Notes under the pieces: model-generated
Databases searched by the model: none
What the model saw: the letters and a program-made list of their open reading frames with translations, nothing else
What the model was told of the DNA's origin: nothing
DNA from: Candidatus Peribacteria bacterium
Lineage (GTDB): Bacteria; Patescibacteriota; Gracilibacteria; Peribacterales; Peribacteraceae
Reading direction: 5' to 3'
Length of the DNA: 40,780 nucleotides
Assembly: GCA_023245775.1 (NCBI GenBank)
Contig: JAHFJR010000007.1
Coordinates: 1-40,780, forward strand
Translations under genes and position numbers: made by a program
Shown: piece by piece, positions 28,123 through 35,798 of the stretch
Position numbering within the stretch: the stretch's first letter is position 1
How the letters are laid out: each line of letters starts with the position of its first letter

Positions 28123-29097
28123 CTACAAAATATATCCCTTCCGCATATCCAACCTCTGCACCGAAACTTCTTTCTTGGTGGCATCAAGAACACGTACGGA
28201 CCACTGGAGATTGATCTTGGTCTGCCATCTGGTATCCGAGGTCAGTGTGAGCTCCAACGTTGATCCTGATGCCAGTTTCACTGGCTGGAGAAGCGGCAGA
28301 AAGATCTGTTCCCAGTGCGTCGGAGCTTCAAACGGGCTCGTCGAAAGATGAACTCCCGGCACCAGTTCGGCATTCCACCAGAGTGCGAAACCGTAGACGG
28401 TCACGGGCTTCTTCACCGTGAACGACTGCTTGCCAGTACGAATACTGAGATTTTTCTTTGAACGAACTCCGCGGGTAGAAAACCCGCTCCCGTGGAAAGG
28501 GGAAATTGAAAAATCCACCGTATCCCATTCTCGCTCGGCACCCATCAGCAGATCTTCCGGATGAATCGTTTTGACGTACATGTTGTTCATGGTGAGTTCG
28601 CGCGCTTCGGAAAAATCTAGACCAAAACCTACGGAAAGCCACACATCAATCTCGCGGTACAGTCGATCTGTAGTGACAGGACAAACGAACTGAGAAATCT
28701 TTGCAGGGAGTAAAAGACCCATCGGCTTCAGGAATCGCTTCGCATCTTCCATCGTCTCCAGAATGTTTTCTTCGAGCGCGTAATTGCCGAGGGTTTCCGA
28801 AACCACGACGTCCACTTTCGGCGGATGTTTTACATCAGTCGAATGGGTACGAAAAAATGTGCAATTCTTGATGCCGTTTCGCTTCGCGAGCTGCCGGCTG
28901 GTCTCGACAATGCCCCCGACCTCGTACCCGTAACACTGCTTGGCCCCGAGCTTGCTCACAAGAAAACTCAGGAAGCCCGTGCCTGAGCCAATATCAGCAA
29001 TGATCGACTCCTGCGGGACAATCACACGTCGGAGTGCCTCGGCAAACGCGTCATTACGGACCTTGTCGCCGAGGAGTTTCCGCTGGAGCTCGATCAT
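28123..29097 (-). CDS. PRMT-like class I methyltransferase
   Basis: 324 residues. SAM-binding motif I is IADIGSGTGFLSFL (~33-46), then YGYEVGGIVETSRQLAKRN. VVSETLGNYALEEN (~98-112) matches the double-Glu loop of protein arginine methyltransferases, followed by DAKRFLKPMGLLLP. The C-terminal beta-barrel half has APTHWEQIFLPL (~256-267), matching the PRMT THW loop. Family knowledge predicts N-methylation of arginine on a protein; bacterial members are poorly characterised. Residues ~203-216 are encoded by a copy of the family B repeat, inserted in frame. It is 36 nt downstream of the DUF2127-like gene on the same strand and may be co-transcribed. The protein substrate cannot be told. Confidence 0.75.
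   Translation of the reverse strand: MIELQRKLLGDKVRNDAFAEALRRVIVPQESIIADIGSGTGFLSFLVSKLGAKQCYGYEVGGIVETSRQLAKRNGIKNCTFFRTHSTDVKHPPKVDVVVSETLGNYALEENILETMEDAKRFLKPMGLLLPAKISQFVCPVTTDRLYREIDVWLSVGFGLDFSEARELTMNNMYVKTIHPEDLLMGAEREWDTVDFSISPFHGSGFSTRGVRSKKNLSIRTGKQSFTVKKPVTVYGFALWWNAELVPGVHLSTSPFEAPTHWEQIFLPLLQPVKLASGSTLELTLTSDTRWQTKINLQWSVRVLDATKKEVSVQRLDMRKGYIL
28471..28491. repeat. Family B half-element inside the PRMT-like gene
   Basis: 21 bp identical to the left half of the element at 28028-28048 (stem GCGGGT/ACCCGC, then GCTCCC). It is read in frame as GSGFSTR in the minus-strand protein. Confidence 0.75.
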
Positions 29098-29103
29098 GTG
29101 GGA

Positions 29104-29134
29104 AGGTGAGGTACGTTGAGTAGGTGGGGTATGT
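29104..29134. repeat. Family C half-element
   Basis: GGTGAGGTACGTTGAGTAGG and the following GGGGTATG resemble one arm of the element at 25701-25808 (inverse of its right arm). It occupies the 36-nt gap between two minus-strand genes and touches the upstream stop codon. Confidence 0.45.
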
Positions 29135-29640
29135 TAGCAAGCAGCCCTCGGGATCCGGATCACCATCTTCTCGCGTGCCTTCCACTCGTTCCAGATGAAA
29201 CCAATGACGAGAATATCAAGACTCGTGAAGACTTTGAGCACGAAGGAATGATGGATGCCGATGCGATAGAGTTGGTAGAGGGCAAACGCCTCCATCACAC
29301 CGATGGCAACGGGGAACACCCACAGACGCTCCTTCAAAAGGTGATACACCAGAAATATTTTCAGAATGCCATGTCCGATCAGGTAGACCGCGCCGAAAGT
29401 CTTGGTACCGATCTGCAAGTGGCTCACGAACGTCACGAGCATCGTCGCTACGGCATCGTCGGGATCTCCGGAGAATTCCTGCTGCGTGAACGAAACGACC
29501 AGAGTGTTCAGTTGTTCGGTACTCGTGATGAGGAGAAGAAAACCTCCCACGAGCTCGAGAAAACCGTTGATGCCTTTGATGATCACGCCGGCTTCGAAGA
29601 GCCAGTGCAGGAAACGCCGACGTTGTGGCCTCTGGTCCAT
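29134..29640 (-). CDS. DUF2127-like integral membrane protein
   Basis: 168 residues from ATG 29640; the frame is open further upstream but would run into the tRNA gene. The N-terminus FLHWLFEAGVIIKGINGFLE starts the first helix, as in DUF2127 proteins. Further helices: ELVGGFLLLI (~27-40), TKTFGAVYLIGHGILKIFLV (~80-100), LWVFPVAIGVMEAFALYQLY (~108-127) and a last one near 140-155. His-containing helix 3 (YLIGHGILKIFLVYHLLKE) is typical of the family as I know it. Function unknown. It begins 10 nt after tRNA-Leu on the same strand, so tRNA and mRNA may be cut from one transcript. Confidence 0.7.
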   Translation of the reverse strand: MDQRPQRRRFLHWLFEAGVIIKGINGFLELVGGFLLLITSTEQLNTLVVSFTQQEFSGDPDDAVATMLVTFVSHLQIGTKTFGAVYLIGHGILKIFLVYHLLKERLWVFPVAIGVMEAFALYQLYRIGIHHSFVLKVFTSLDILVIGFIWNEWKAREKMVIRIPRAAC

Positions 29641-29650
29641 ACACGTTTCA

Positions 29651-29736
29651 TGGTGCCCAGGAGAGGACTCGAACCTCCACGGGATTGCTCCCGCTACCAC
29701 CTCAAGGTAGTGCGTCTGCCATTTCGCCACCTGGGC
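29651..29736 (-). tRNA. tRNA-Leu (GAG anticodon)
   Basis: 86 nt. The acceptor stem is GCCCAGG/CCTGGGC, with discriminator A and an encoded CCA. The anticodon stem is CTACC/GGTAG around loop TTGAGGT, giving anticodon GAG (reads CUC/CUU). A long variable arm (CGGGAGCAATCCCG) marks a class II tRNA. The T arm is GGAGG-TTCGAGT-CCTCT. All arms fold without mismatch apart from one G-T pair. Confidence 0.95.
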
Positions 29737-29823
29737 ATGCTGTACATATCAAAAGAACAAAGCCGCGAGATTGTAGCAAGGGTCTAGGCGTTTTGCACCA
29801 GAAAGTAATGTCGATTGCTCTCG

Positions 29824-30026
29824 TGACGGTCCTCACCTCCCGTCCTCCTCTCCACTGATGTGGAGAGGAGGTGGCCTGTGTTGTACCAAAAACAGTGCGC
29901 CCTTCTCCAGCCCGCAGGCAGGAGAAGGGTCGGGGATGAGGACCGTCAAGGCTGAAAGTAGAGAACAGTAGACGCATTGCTCATGCCTGCAGCTTCTGTG
30001 TACTCCACCAAAGAATGATGTGATCC
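29824..30026. repeat. Palindromic intergenic element, family A copy 2
   Basis: Core 29824-29948 is nearly the exact reverse complement of the 25171-25312 core, lacking the CCTGCCTGC/GCAGGCAGG hairpin. GAGAACAGTAGACG (29961-29974) also matches in inverse. CAAAGAATGATGTGATCC (30009-30026) occurs in the same orientation as in copy 1. This accounts for most of the gene-free stretch 29737-30038; I see nothing else there. Confidence 0.75.
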
Positions 30027-30038
30027 AAAGTGCATAGA

Positions 30039-30923
30039 TTACTTCCATACGTCATCGTGAGACAGGTATTTGCTCTTCTTGCCAGACTCGCGTGCGGTAG
30101 CCAGAGAATCGAGAATGGCATCCTCGACTTCTTGCTCTACATACTCCCTATACTCCTCCATCAACCTTCCCGTCACCGGACCCAGAGTCCCCTTCCCGAC
30201 TTTGTTCCCGTTCAAGCGAACAATCGGAATGATTTCGCGCACACGATTCGTGAGAAAAATCTCATCGGCTGAGCATAACACAGAGATTTTGAAATCCTTC
30301 ACATCCACTTCGAGCCCTAGCTTCTGCGCTGCTTGTACTACGAGCGATCGAGTAAGCCCAGGGAGCATTCCACTCTTTGGAGTGAACAATGTGTCCTGTC
30401 GCACGACGAAGACGTTGCTCGTTGCAGCCTCACGGACGAAACCATTCTGATCGAGACCGATCATCTCGTCGCAGCCTCGTTTCTTGGCTTCTCTTAGGGC
30501 TGGGAGAAGAACAGCCAAACCGCCGAGTGTTTTAAATTCCGGTTGGATTCTCTGAAACCGCATCGTGCAGGCGGAGAGCATTTTTGGTTTTCCGGATTTC
30601 TTGAGTGCTTCACAGGTGATCACGAACGTCGGTTTCTTCTCGGCACGCGTGACGGTGATGCGCACGCGCGCTTCACCGAGCTTGTTTCGCTTCACGGTCT
30701 CCAGAAGCAACTCGCCGATTTTTTTGAGACTGCACGGAAGACGGATCTCCAGTGCCTTGGCCGTTGCCTCGATGCGACTCAGGTGGAGGGGCAACTTAAA
30801 AATCCCGCCGTCATAGATGCGGAGCGTATCGTAGAATCCGTCGGCATACAGAAAACCTCGATCTAACACGGAGACCATTGCCTTGGATTGCCGAACGAAT
30901 CGGCCATTGATGCAGAAGAACAT
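30039..30923 (-). CDS. Class IV PLP aminotransferase family (BCAT / D-amino acid / ADC lyase type)
   Basis: 294 residues. Fold-type IV signatures: FVRQSKAMVSVLDRGFLYADGFYDTLR, where the DRG(F)xYADG turn is diagnostic, cofactor Lys131 in EFKTLGGLAVL, then CDEMIGLDQNGFVREAATSNVF, LFTPKSGMLPGLTRSLV and SADEIFLTNRVREIIPI. It uses PLP for transamination or aminodeoxychorismate cleavage. The subfamily (IlvE, Dat or PabC) cannot be settled by eye. Proximity to a VanX-like dipeptidase fits D-Ala metabolism only loosely. TGCTATCCT (extended -10) ends 6 nt before ATG 30923, so it is leaderless. Its 3' end is 12 nt from the family A repeat. Confidence 0.85.
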   Translation of the reverse strand: MFFCINGRFVRQSKAMVSVLDRGFLYADGFYDTLRIYDGGIFKLPLHLSRIEATAKALEIRLPCSLKKIGELLLETVKRNKLGEARVRITVTRAEKKPTFVITCEALKKSGKPKMLSACTMRFQRIQPEFKTLGGLAVLLPALREAKKRGCDEMIGLDQNGFVREAATSNVFVVRQDTLFTPKSGMLPGLTRSLVVQAAQKLGLEVDVKDFKISVLCSADEIFLTNRVREIIPIVRLNGNKVGKGTLGPVTGRLMEEYREYVEQEVEDAILDSLATARESGKKSKYLSHDDVWK

Positions 30924-30929
30924 GGCAAG

Positions 30930-30938
30930 AGGATAGCA
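30930..30938 (-). promoter_or_regulatory. Extended -10 box of the aminotransferase gene
   Basis: Minus-strand TGCTATCCT; 6 nt separate TATCCT from ATG 30923. Confidence 0.45.
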
Positions 30939-30954
30939 AAAGAAGACAGGCTAC

Positions 30955-31061
30955 GCGCAAAACATTGCGCTCCCGTGTGAAAAAAGGAAAGCGACCACTG
31001 TACCACCCAATGTTGTCTACCAGCCCAATAGTGATCACAAGGGAGCGGCATGCTTGCCGCG
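30955..31061. repeat. Family B composite inverted element, copy 2
   Basis: Left hairpin GCGCAA/TTGCGC continues into GCTCCC (30969-30974), which pairs with GGGAGC at 31041-31046. The right half GGAGCGGCATGCTTGCCGC is identical to copy 1. The left hairpin and the centre differ from copy 1, so the right half and the GCTCCC/GGGAGC clamp are the conserved parts. Confidence 0.65.
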
Positions 31062-31080
31062 AAAAAAATGCACAACCAAA

Positions 31081-31103
31081 GGGGCCTGCGAGATGCAGAC
31101 CCC
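31081..31103 (-). terminator. Rho-independent terminator after the VanX-like gene
   Basis: Minus strand GGGG(T)CTGC - ATCTC - GCAG(G)CCCC, a 9-bp stem with one mismatch, then TTTGG and a seven-T run about 14 nt further on. It lies 27 nt past the stop at 31130. Confidence 0.6.
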
Positions 31104-31129
31104 ATGGTTCCTTTCATGGCTGGAGAAGA

Positions 31130-32386
31130 CTATTGTTGCAAGCCAAGACGACGAGCAATCTCGTGAGCAGTTTTCGCACCCCAGACAGCGTACTGACTGG
31201 GCCCAAGCACCTGCAACGTGTGCCCTGGGTTTCCGCTGTCTGCGTGGAGACCAGCGGTCAACGCCTCGAAAGCGAGAATGTCACCCGTAGCCGGATCATA
31301 GACACGGTTTCCAGGTTCGAGATGCCAGTTCTCACCGCCCACTTCAGCCGAATAGTAGGTGCATCCAATGGCTTTCGATGCGTGGTACAAGAGGCGAATC
31401 GCATCCCGCATCTCGTTCCAGTCAGACAGTTTGAAATCATCCACGCTCTGGAAACCCAAGGCACTGAGATGATTGCTGAGCTGCTGATTGCTACGAGCCG
31501 CCTGCAGGTAAGCATCGAAGTTTTTGTCCTTTTCCATGAAATCCATGCCAGCCTCAGGGCCAGCATAATCAAATGGAACAGGATTCACGGGCAGTAATTC
31601 CGCGGTCCGAATGACGAAAACATCACAAGCACCTCCGCCCGCATGGGCGTTGTTCTCACAATTCAACAGAAGGCCATTCCCATGACCGATGCCGCTATTT
31701 GCGCCAACGGTCAGGTAGTGAGCGATCTCATCTTCCACAAGAGCAGGATCGAAGTGTTCGATCACCTTCTGTGCAGCGATTGCTTCGAGCTGCTCCATCA
31801 GATGCCGTTCGCTCTTCACCTGCACGATTGCGGCATCCAACTGTGGACCTGTCGCCAGATTCACCCAACTGAAGGTTCCATCCGCGACGTCCGCTGCCTT
31901 TAGGAATTCCTCAAGGTGAGTCAGGGCATTGGTATCCGTCAGGTCTCGCAGTTTCATTTGCTGCCGCAGCAAGCGGGTGAACCCCGCCGCCTGACGAGTC
32001 CCCGAACGGAAACCGTCAAGTGCTGCGATCTGGTACACCCCGTCAGACGCTTCAGAGACATACTGATTGAGGAGCTCGATACCTTGAGCTGCAGTCTCCC
32101 GCAACATGAGCTGCCCGTCTCGGAAGCCTCCTGGCAACGCAATTTCTGGTCGCCGGTCTCCGTACTCGTTGTTACCGTCATACGACGAACGAATCGGCAC
32201 ATCCGGAATGACCAAATGACTGGGATTCACTTTCAACGTAGAAATACCACGATACCCAGGATTGCTGGGTAAACACTTGCTGTCATCGCCTTCGATTAAT
32301 CCCGTCTTCGGGTTCTTCGAACGACGAATCGGCGTCTTCATCCACTCTGACATGGAAACACTGTAGGGACCACGGGCTTGACTCAT
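31130..32386 (-). CDS. VanX-like D-Ala-D-Ala dipeptidase (peptidase M15 family)
   Basis: 418 residues. M15D-type zinc signature: DGFRSGTRQ (substrate Arg region), AHAGGGACD (zinc ligands His248 and Asp255) and GGENWH (catalytic Glu352, zinc ligand His355). It would hydrolyse D-Ala-D-Ala or related cell-wall peptides. It is about twice the ~200 residues of VanX, with ~100 extra residues at each flank and a long loop between the zinc ligands. No signal peptide is seen, so cytoplasmic action is likely. Unlike its neighbours it has a strong Shine-Dalgarno (AGAAGGAGG, 8 nt before the ATG), a leader of ~70 nt and a strong promoter, so high regulated expression is plausible. Confidence 0.8.
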   Translation of the reverse strand: MSQARGPYSVSMSEWMKTPIRRSKNPKTGLIEGDDSKCLPSNPGYRGISTLKVNPSHLVIPDVPIRSSYDGNNEYGDRRPEIALPGGFRDGQLMLRETAAQGIELLNQYVSEASDGVYQIAALDGFRSGTRQAAGFTRLLRQQMKLRDLTDTNALTHLEEFLKAADVADGTFSWVNLATGPQLDAAIVQVKSERHLMEQLEAIAAQKVIEHFDPALVEDEIAHYLTVGANSGIGHGNGLLLNCENNAHAGGGACDVFVIRTAELLPVNPVPFDYAGPEAGMDFMEKDKNFDAYLQAARSNQQLSNHLSALGFQSVDDFKLSDWNEMRDAIRLLYHASKAIGCTYYSAEVGGENWHLEPGNRVYDPATGDILAFEALTAGLHADSGNPGHTLQVLGPSQYAVWGAKTAHEIARRLGLQQ

Positions 32387-32463
32387 TGAAGAGCCTCCTT
32401 CTCAAACGAGATTCGAAAATGGTCTTGCTTCTCTCAGCCGATGCTGGAAAAGAACCAATTTAA

Positions 32464-32491
32464 ATTATAACATAATAATATTTTATAGCAA
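32464..32491 (-). promoter_or_regulatory. Promoter of the VanX-like gene
   Basis: Minus strand TTGCTA (32491-32486), 16-bp spacer, perfect TATAAT (32469-32464) preceded by TGT (extended -10). The -35 begins right after the upstream stop codon (32493-32495). Confidence 0.65.
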
Positions 32492-32492
32492 G

Positions 32493-34070
32493 CTATTTTA
32501 CGAGCTTTTCCTCTAACCCTACCGCCCTGAAGATATCCTCGGGTTTTGCGCTTAAGAGAGCCAGATCTCGGTCCTGCTCGGAGTACAGAACCGTGTACAT
32601 TTCAGGCAGCATCGGAGCCATCATCTCGGCGAGCGTCACACGTTTACTGAGGTCCACGAAGTGGTCGAAACTGGTGTCGCCTTCATCCAAAATCATGTCG
32701 AAACCCATCGCGGGGACGGTATTGCCGGTCGCGGTCTTCAGGTACGCGAGTACGAGACCATCACCACCAAGTTCCTTGGTCTGTACCGGCACAATGGCCT
32801 CGGCTTCGGACGTTTCACCGATCTCGAGGAGAAGTTGCATCCATGCCTCCTTACAGAGCGTCAAGTCATGCACCTGACAGAAGCCTCCGAGACACTTCAT
32901 GCCGTAGTACAGCGAGACCACCAGATACGATAGGAGCATACTCGGGACGATGCGCTTGGTTCGAAGAGCCTCCGCAAGTGCTGCGGGAGTCAGCTCGATC
33001 TCGATGCAACGATCTCTGCAGACGAGCTTCCCTGCTTCGAGGAAGAGACGCACGCGATGCTTCTTCTCATCGAACCCCCAGAACAGGAACGTGCCCCAAT
33101 CCTTCTCCTTCGAAAACGCTCCGGGGATGCCATCGAAATGCTTGAGAAGAAGAGGCCAGAGCGTTGCATCGAAGAGAACGTGGTGAAGAAGGGAATCAGA
33201 ATTCTCTAAGTGGAAACGAAGGAGTGTGTGGGTGACGAGTGTTTCGATATCGAGATAGATGAGATTGGGCACGGGGTGCTTCGCATCGCTAGCCTGACCA
33301 CCACGACCGTGAAAGAGCTTCGGCCAATAGTAGTAGTTGATGCGCGTGAGTTGCGAACAGAAATTGCTAGCACCGAGCACCTCACTGCTGCCGAGAATCT
33401 CCTCCATGAGAGCGAGGACTTTCTCGGCTCTTGGAGCCGTGATCTCTCCTGCACGTGCCTTCTTACGAATCTCGTTCTCCGCCTTCGTCAGATCCTCGCG
33501 CGTGTAGGGTTTGCACCCATAGACGACTGACATCTTGTAGCGATCAGCGAGGATGGGAAGTTTGATGAGATTATTGGAGCCATTCACACCACCGTTGAAG
33601 AGGAGTCCACGCGCAAAGCCGGATTGATTATTGACCGACACACTCGCGAACGAGAACGCGATCATGTACCGCAGAGTCGGATCGGGATGTTCGTAGAGTG
33701 GAATGCCGGAGATGATCTCGGCATTGAGGAAGAACGGATGCTGATTGATGCTGTGATGATCGGCTGTCGACACGAGAGCAAGCTTGCTCAGCTGCTGCGC
33801 CACACCCCTACCCACCTCAGCACCAAGTCGACCTGTCACGAGTTCTTCGACCATCGAAATCAACTCCGGCTTCCGCTCATCGAGACCGGGCGCTGGATTG
33901 ACGTCCATGAAATCTTCGCTGTAACGGGACAGGAGCTTGCCCCCATGTTTCTGCATGATGTCACCAAGGATGGGTCGGCGCTTCCAGATGGCCTCTTTCA
34001 GCCGTGTGACGGTCTGCAATACTTCTTCAGTTGCTGCCTGTGATCCACCAGATGGAGGGGGGGTTTCCAT
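32493..34070 (-). CDS. Conserved-looking protein of unknown function
   Basis: 525 residues from ATG 34070; ATG 34109 is also in frame but overlaps the predicted -10. No domain recognised. Noticeable motifs: STADHHSINQHPFFLNAEI (~93-111), FNGGVNGSNNLIKLP, LDIETLVTHTLLRFHLENSD, KCLGGFCQVHDLTLC and DEGDTSFDHFVDLSKR. The His/Asp-rich TADHH segment could bind metal or be catalytic; this is a guess. No signal peptide, no membrane helix. GC-rich and composition-matched to the housekeeping genes around it, so probably a vertically inherited gene. Confidence 0.8.
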   Translation of the reverse strand: METPPPSGGSQAATEEVLQTVTRLKEAIWKRRPILGDIMQKHGGKLLSRYSEDFMDVNPAPGLDERKPELISMVEELVTGRLGAEVGRGVAQQLSKLALVSTADHHSINQHPFFLNAEIISGIPLYEHPDPTLRYMIAFSFASVSVNNQSGFARGLLFNGGVNGSNNLIKLPILADRYKMSVVYGCKPYTREDLTKAENEIRKKARAGEITAPRAEKVLALMEEILGSSEVLGASNFCSQLTRINYYYWPKLFHGRGGQASDAKHPVPNLIYLDIETLVTHTLLRFHLENSDSLLHHVLFDATLWPLLLKHFDGIPGAFSKEKDWGTFLFWGFDEKKHRVRLFLEAGKLVCRDRCIEIELTPAALAEALRTKRIVPSMLLSYLVVSLYYGMKCLGGFCQVHDLTLCKEAWMQLLLEIGETSEAEAIVPVQTKELGGDGLVLAYLKTATGNTVPAMGFDMILDEGDTSFDHFVDLSKRVTLAEMMAPMLPEMYTVLYSEQDRDLALLSAKPEDIFRAVGLEEKLVK

Positions 34071-34107
34071 AGAATTTCCGCGGAGGGAGCGGAAATATGC
34101 GACGGGC

Positions 34108-34116
34108 ATTCTAGCA
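34108..34116 (-). promoter_or_regulatory. Extended -10 box of the unknown gene
   Basis: Minus-strand TGCTAGAAT. The box overlaps the more upstream ATG (34109), which argues for ATG 34070 as the real start with a ~30-nt leader. Confidence 0.4.
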
Positions 34117-34171
34117 CCTTATTGCATTTCATAAAATGGTTTTGATTTAGGTCAAGTGAAGAACTTGCTTC

Positions 34172-34237
34172 GCCTTGTGGCTCTCACTTGCCCGATGAAT
34201 TTCGAAGTTGCATCGGTCTGCGCTCGAGCCACAAGGC
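34172..34237. repeat. Nested intergenic inverted repeat
   Basis: A perfect 12-bp stem GCCTTGTGGCTC/GAGCCACAAGGC encloses a second stem CCGATG (34192-34197)/CATCGG (34211-34216). It lies 34 nt past the purB stop. It could end purB transcription, though no T run follows, or be a structured RNA or mobile palindrome. It is unlike families A-D. Confidence 0.65.
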
Positions 34238-34271
34238 TTCAGCAAACAGAAAGAGGAGCAAGTAGAAAAAA

Positions 34272-35582
34272 TTATTGTAACAACTCCCGTAGCCGCCTCT
34301 TGTCCTCCTTCGGCATCTTCAGTTTCTCGATGAATGCAAGCAAATCCTTGAGCGTGATTTTTTTACCTCGAGAGAGAGCTTTCATCTGCTCGTACGCATC
34401 GGAAATGCCGTTCTTCCTCATCACGGTCTGGATCGCCTCGGTGAAGACTTCGGGGTGATCCGCAAGTTCCTGTTGCAATCGTGCCTCGTCGACCGACAAC
34501 TTCGAGAGACCTTTCTTGAGAGATGCGAGCGCGAGGGTGTGATACCCGAACGCGACACCGATATTGCGCTGCACCGTGGAATCACTGAGATCGCGTTGCA
34601 GACGGCTGATCGGCAGTTTCTCGGCGAAGTGTGTGAAGAGCGCCGAACTGAGACCCAGATTGCCTTCCGAGTTCTCGAAGTCGATGGGGTTCACCTTGTG
34701 TGGCATCGTCGAGGAGCCGACTTCACCAGCAATCACGCGTTGTTTGAAGATCCCACGCGAAACATATGTCCACAGATCGCGAGAGAGTCCGAGCAGAATC
34801 GTATTGATGCGGACGTACGCGTGGCTGAGCTCGGCAAGATCGTCATGCGGATTGATCTGCGTTGTGTACTGGAGCGGTTCGAGGCCAAGAGATGAGACGA
34901 AGTTCGTACCGAACTCCTCCCAATCGACCTTCGGATAGGCTGCCCTGTGTGCTGCGTAATTGCCCACGGCACCACCGAATTTCCCCTGCATGGAGAAGCA
35001 GAAAAGCTGCTCGGCCTGACGATCCAGACGGTCGACGAAAACCATGAGTTCTTTGCCGAGTGTGGTAGGCACAGCAGGCTGCCCATGGGTGAGAGAGAGC
35101 ATGCGCTTCTTCTCGTTCGCATCGGCGAACCGTTCAAGTGCTTCGATGAAGTGGAGGAGACCCTGATGGAGCACCTGGGTAAGCGCCTCGTTGATGAGGA
35201 CACCGTACGCAAGATTGTTGGTGTCCTCACTCGTGAGAGCGAAGTGGATGAACTCGATCCTGCACTTCTTGCCAAGAATCTTCGGCAGTTCCTGCTTGAG
35301 ATAATATTCGACTGCCTTCACGTCGTGATTCGTGGTCTTCTCGATCTGCCTCACCTTCTCAGCTTCCTTCTCGGAAAAATCATCGACGAGTCGGAGCATC
35401 GCCTTCTCTTCTTTCTCCGTAAACGGCGTGAGTTCCCTGACGCCTTTCTCCTCCCCAAGGGCGATGAGGTAGCGGAGTTCAACGAAGAGACGCGCGCGAA
35501 TCAGCGCTGACTCGGTGAAAAATGGACGCAGCGCCTCGACTGTGGAAGCATAGCGACCATCGAGGGGAGAGAGGGGCTGCAT
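34272..35582 (-). CDS. purB: Adenylosuccinate lyase PurB
   Basis: 436 residues from ATG 35582; an upstream in-frame ATG (35615) lies before the promoter. It cleaves SAICAR to AICAR and adenylosuccinate to AMP, releasing fumarate. Visible: MQPLSPLDGRYAS, EKTTNHDVKAVEYYL (~77-91), TSEDTNNLAYG, LTHGQPAVPTTLGKE (catalytic His) and the superfamily signature GSSTMPHKVNP (~289-299). The sequence type is the longer, E. coli-like PurB. No other purine gene is in the window. TATACT ends 8 nt before the ATG (leaderless). Confidence 0.96.
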   Translation of the reverse strand: MQPLSPLDGRYASTVEALRPFFTESALIRARLFVELRYLIALGEEKGVRELTPFTEKEEKAMLRLVDDFSEKEAEKVRQIEKTTNHDVKAVEYYLKQELPKILGKKCRIEFIHFALTSEDTNNLAYGVLINEALTQVLHQGLLHFIEALERFADANEKKRMLSLTHGQPAVPTTLGKELMVFVDRLDRQAEQLFCFSMQGKFGGAVGNYAAHRAAYPKVDWEEFGTNFVSSLGLEPLQYTTQINPHDDLAELSHAYVRINTILLGLSRDLWTYVSRGIFKQRVIAGEVGSSTMPHKVNPIDFENSEGNLGLSSALFTHFAEKLPISRLQRDLSDSTVQRNIGVAFGYHTLALASLKKGLSKLSVDEARLQQELADHPEVFTEAIQTVMRKNGISDAYEQMKALSRGKKITLKDLLAFIEKLKMPKEDKRRLRELLQ

Positions 35583-35590
35583 TGGCAGCC

Positions 35591-35596
35591 AGTATA
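35591..35596 (-). promoter_or_regulatory. -10 box of purB
   Basis: Minus-strand TATACT with 8 nt to ATG 35582. Confidence 0.5.
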
Positions 35597-35650
35597 ACAC
35601 AGAAACATGCATCAATGTCGCTGATGAAAGTGAGGCGGAAGTTTCCTGCA

Positions 35651-35787
35651 GCCCTCATCCCCGACCCTTCTCCATAAAAATGGAGAAGGGAGCACCGTTT
35701 TGATATAGCCCAAGATTCCTCTCTCCATTTTTATGGAGAGAGGTGCCACGCACGCTTTCGCAAAAGGTGCGGGGCGGAGTGAGGGCT
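35651..35787. repeat. Palindromic intergenic element, family A copy 3
   Basis: Outer ends GCCCTCA / TGAGGGC. Two perfect 11-bp hairpins: CCCTTCTCCAT-AAAA-ATGGAGAAGGG (35665-35690) and CCTCTCTCCAT-TTTT-ATGGAGAGAGG (35718-35743). CATCCCCGACCCTTCTCC is shared with the core at 25171. It lies between ftsH and purB and ends 12 nt past the ftsH stop, so it may act as terminator. Confidence 0.75.
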
Positions 35788-35798
35788 GTGATGCAAAA

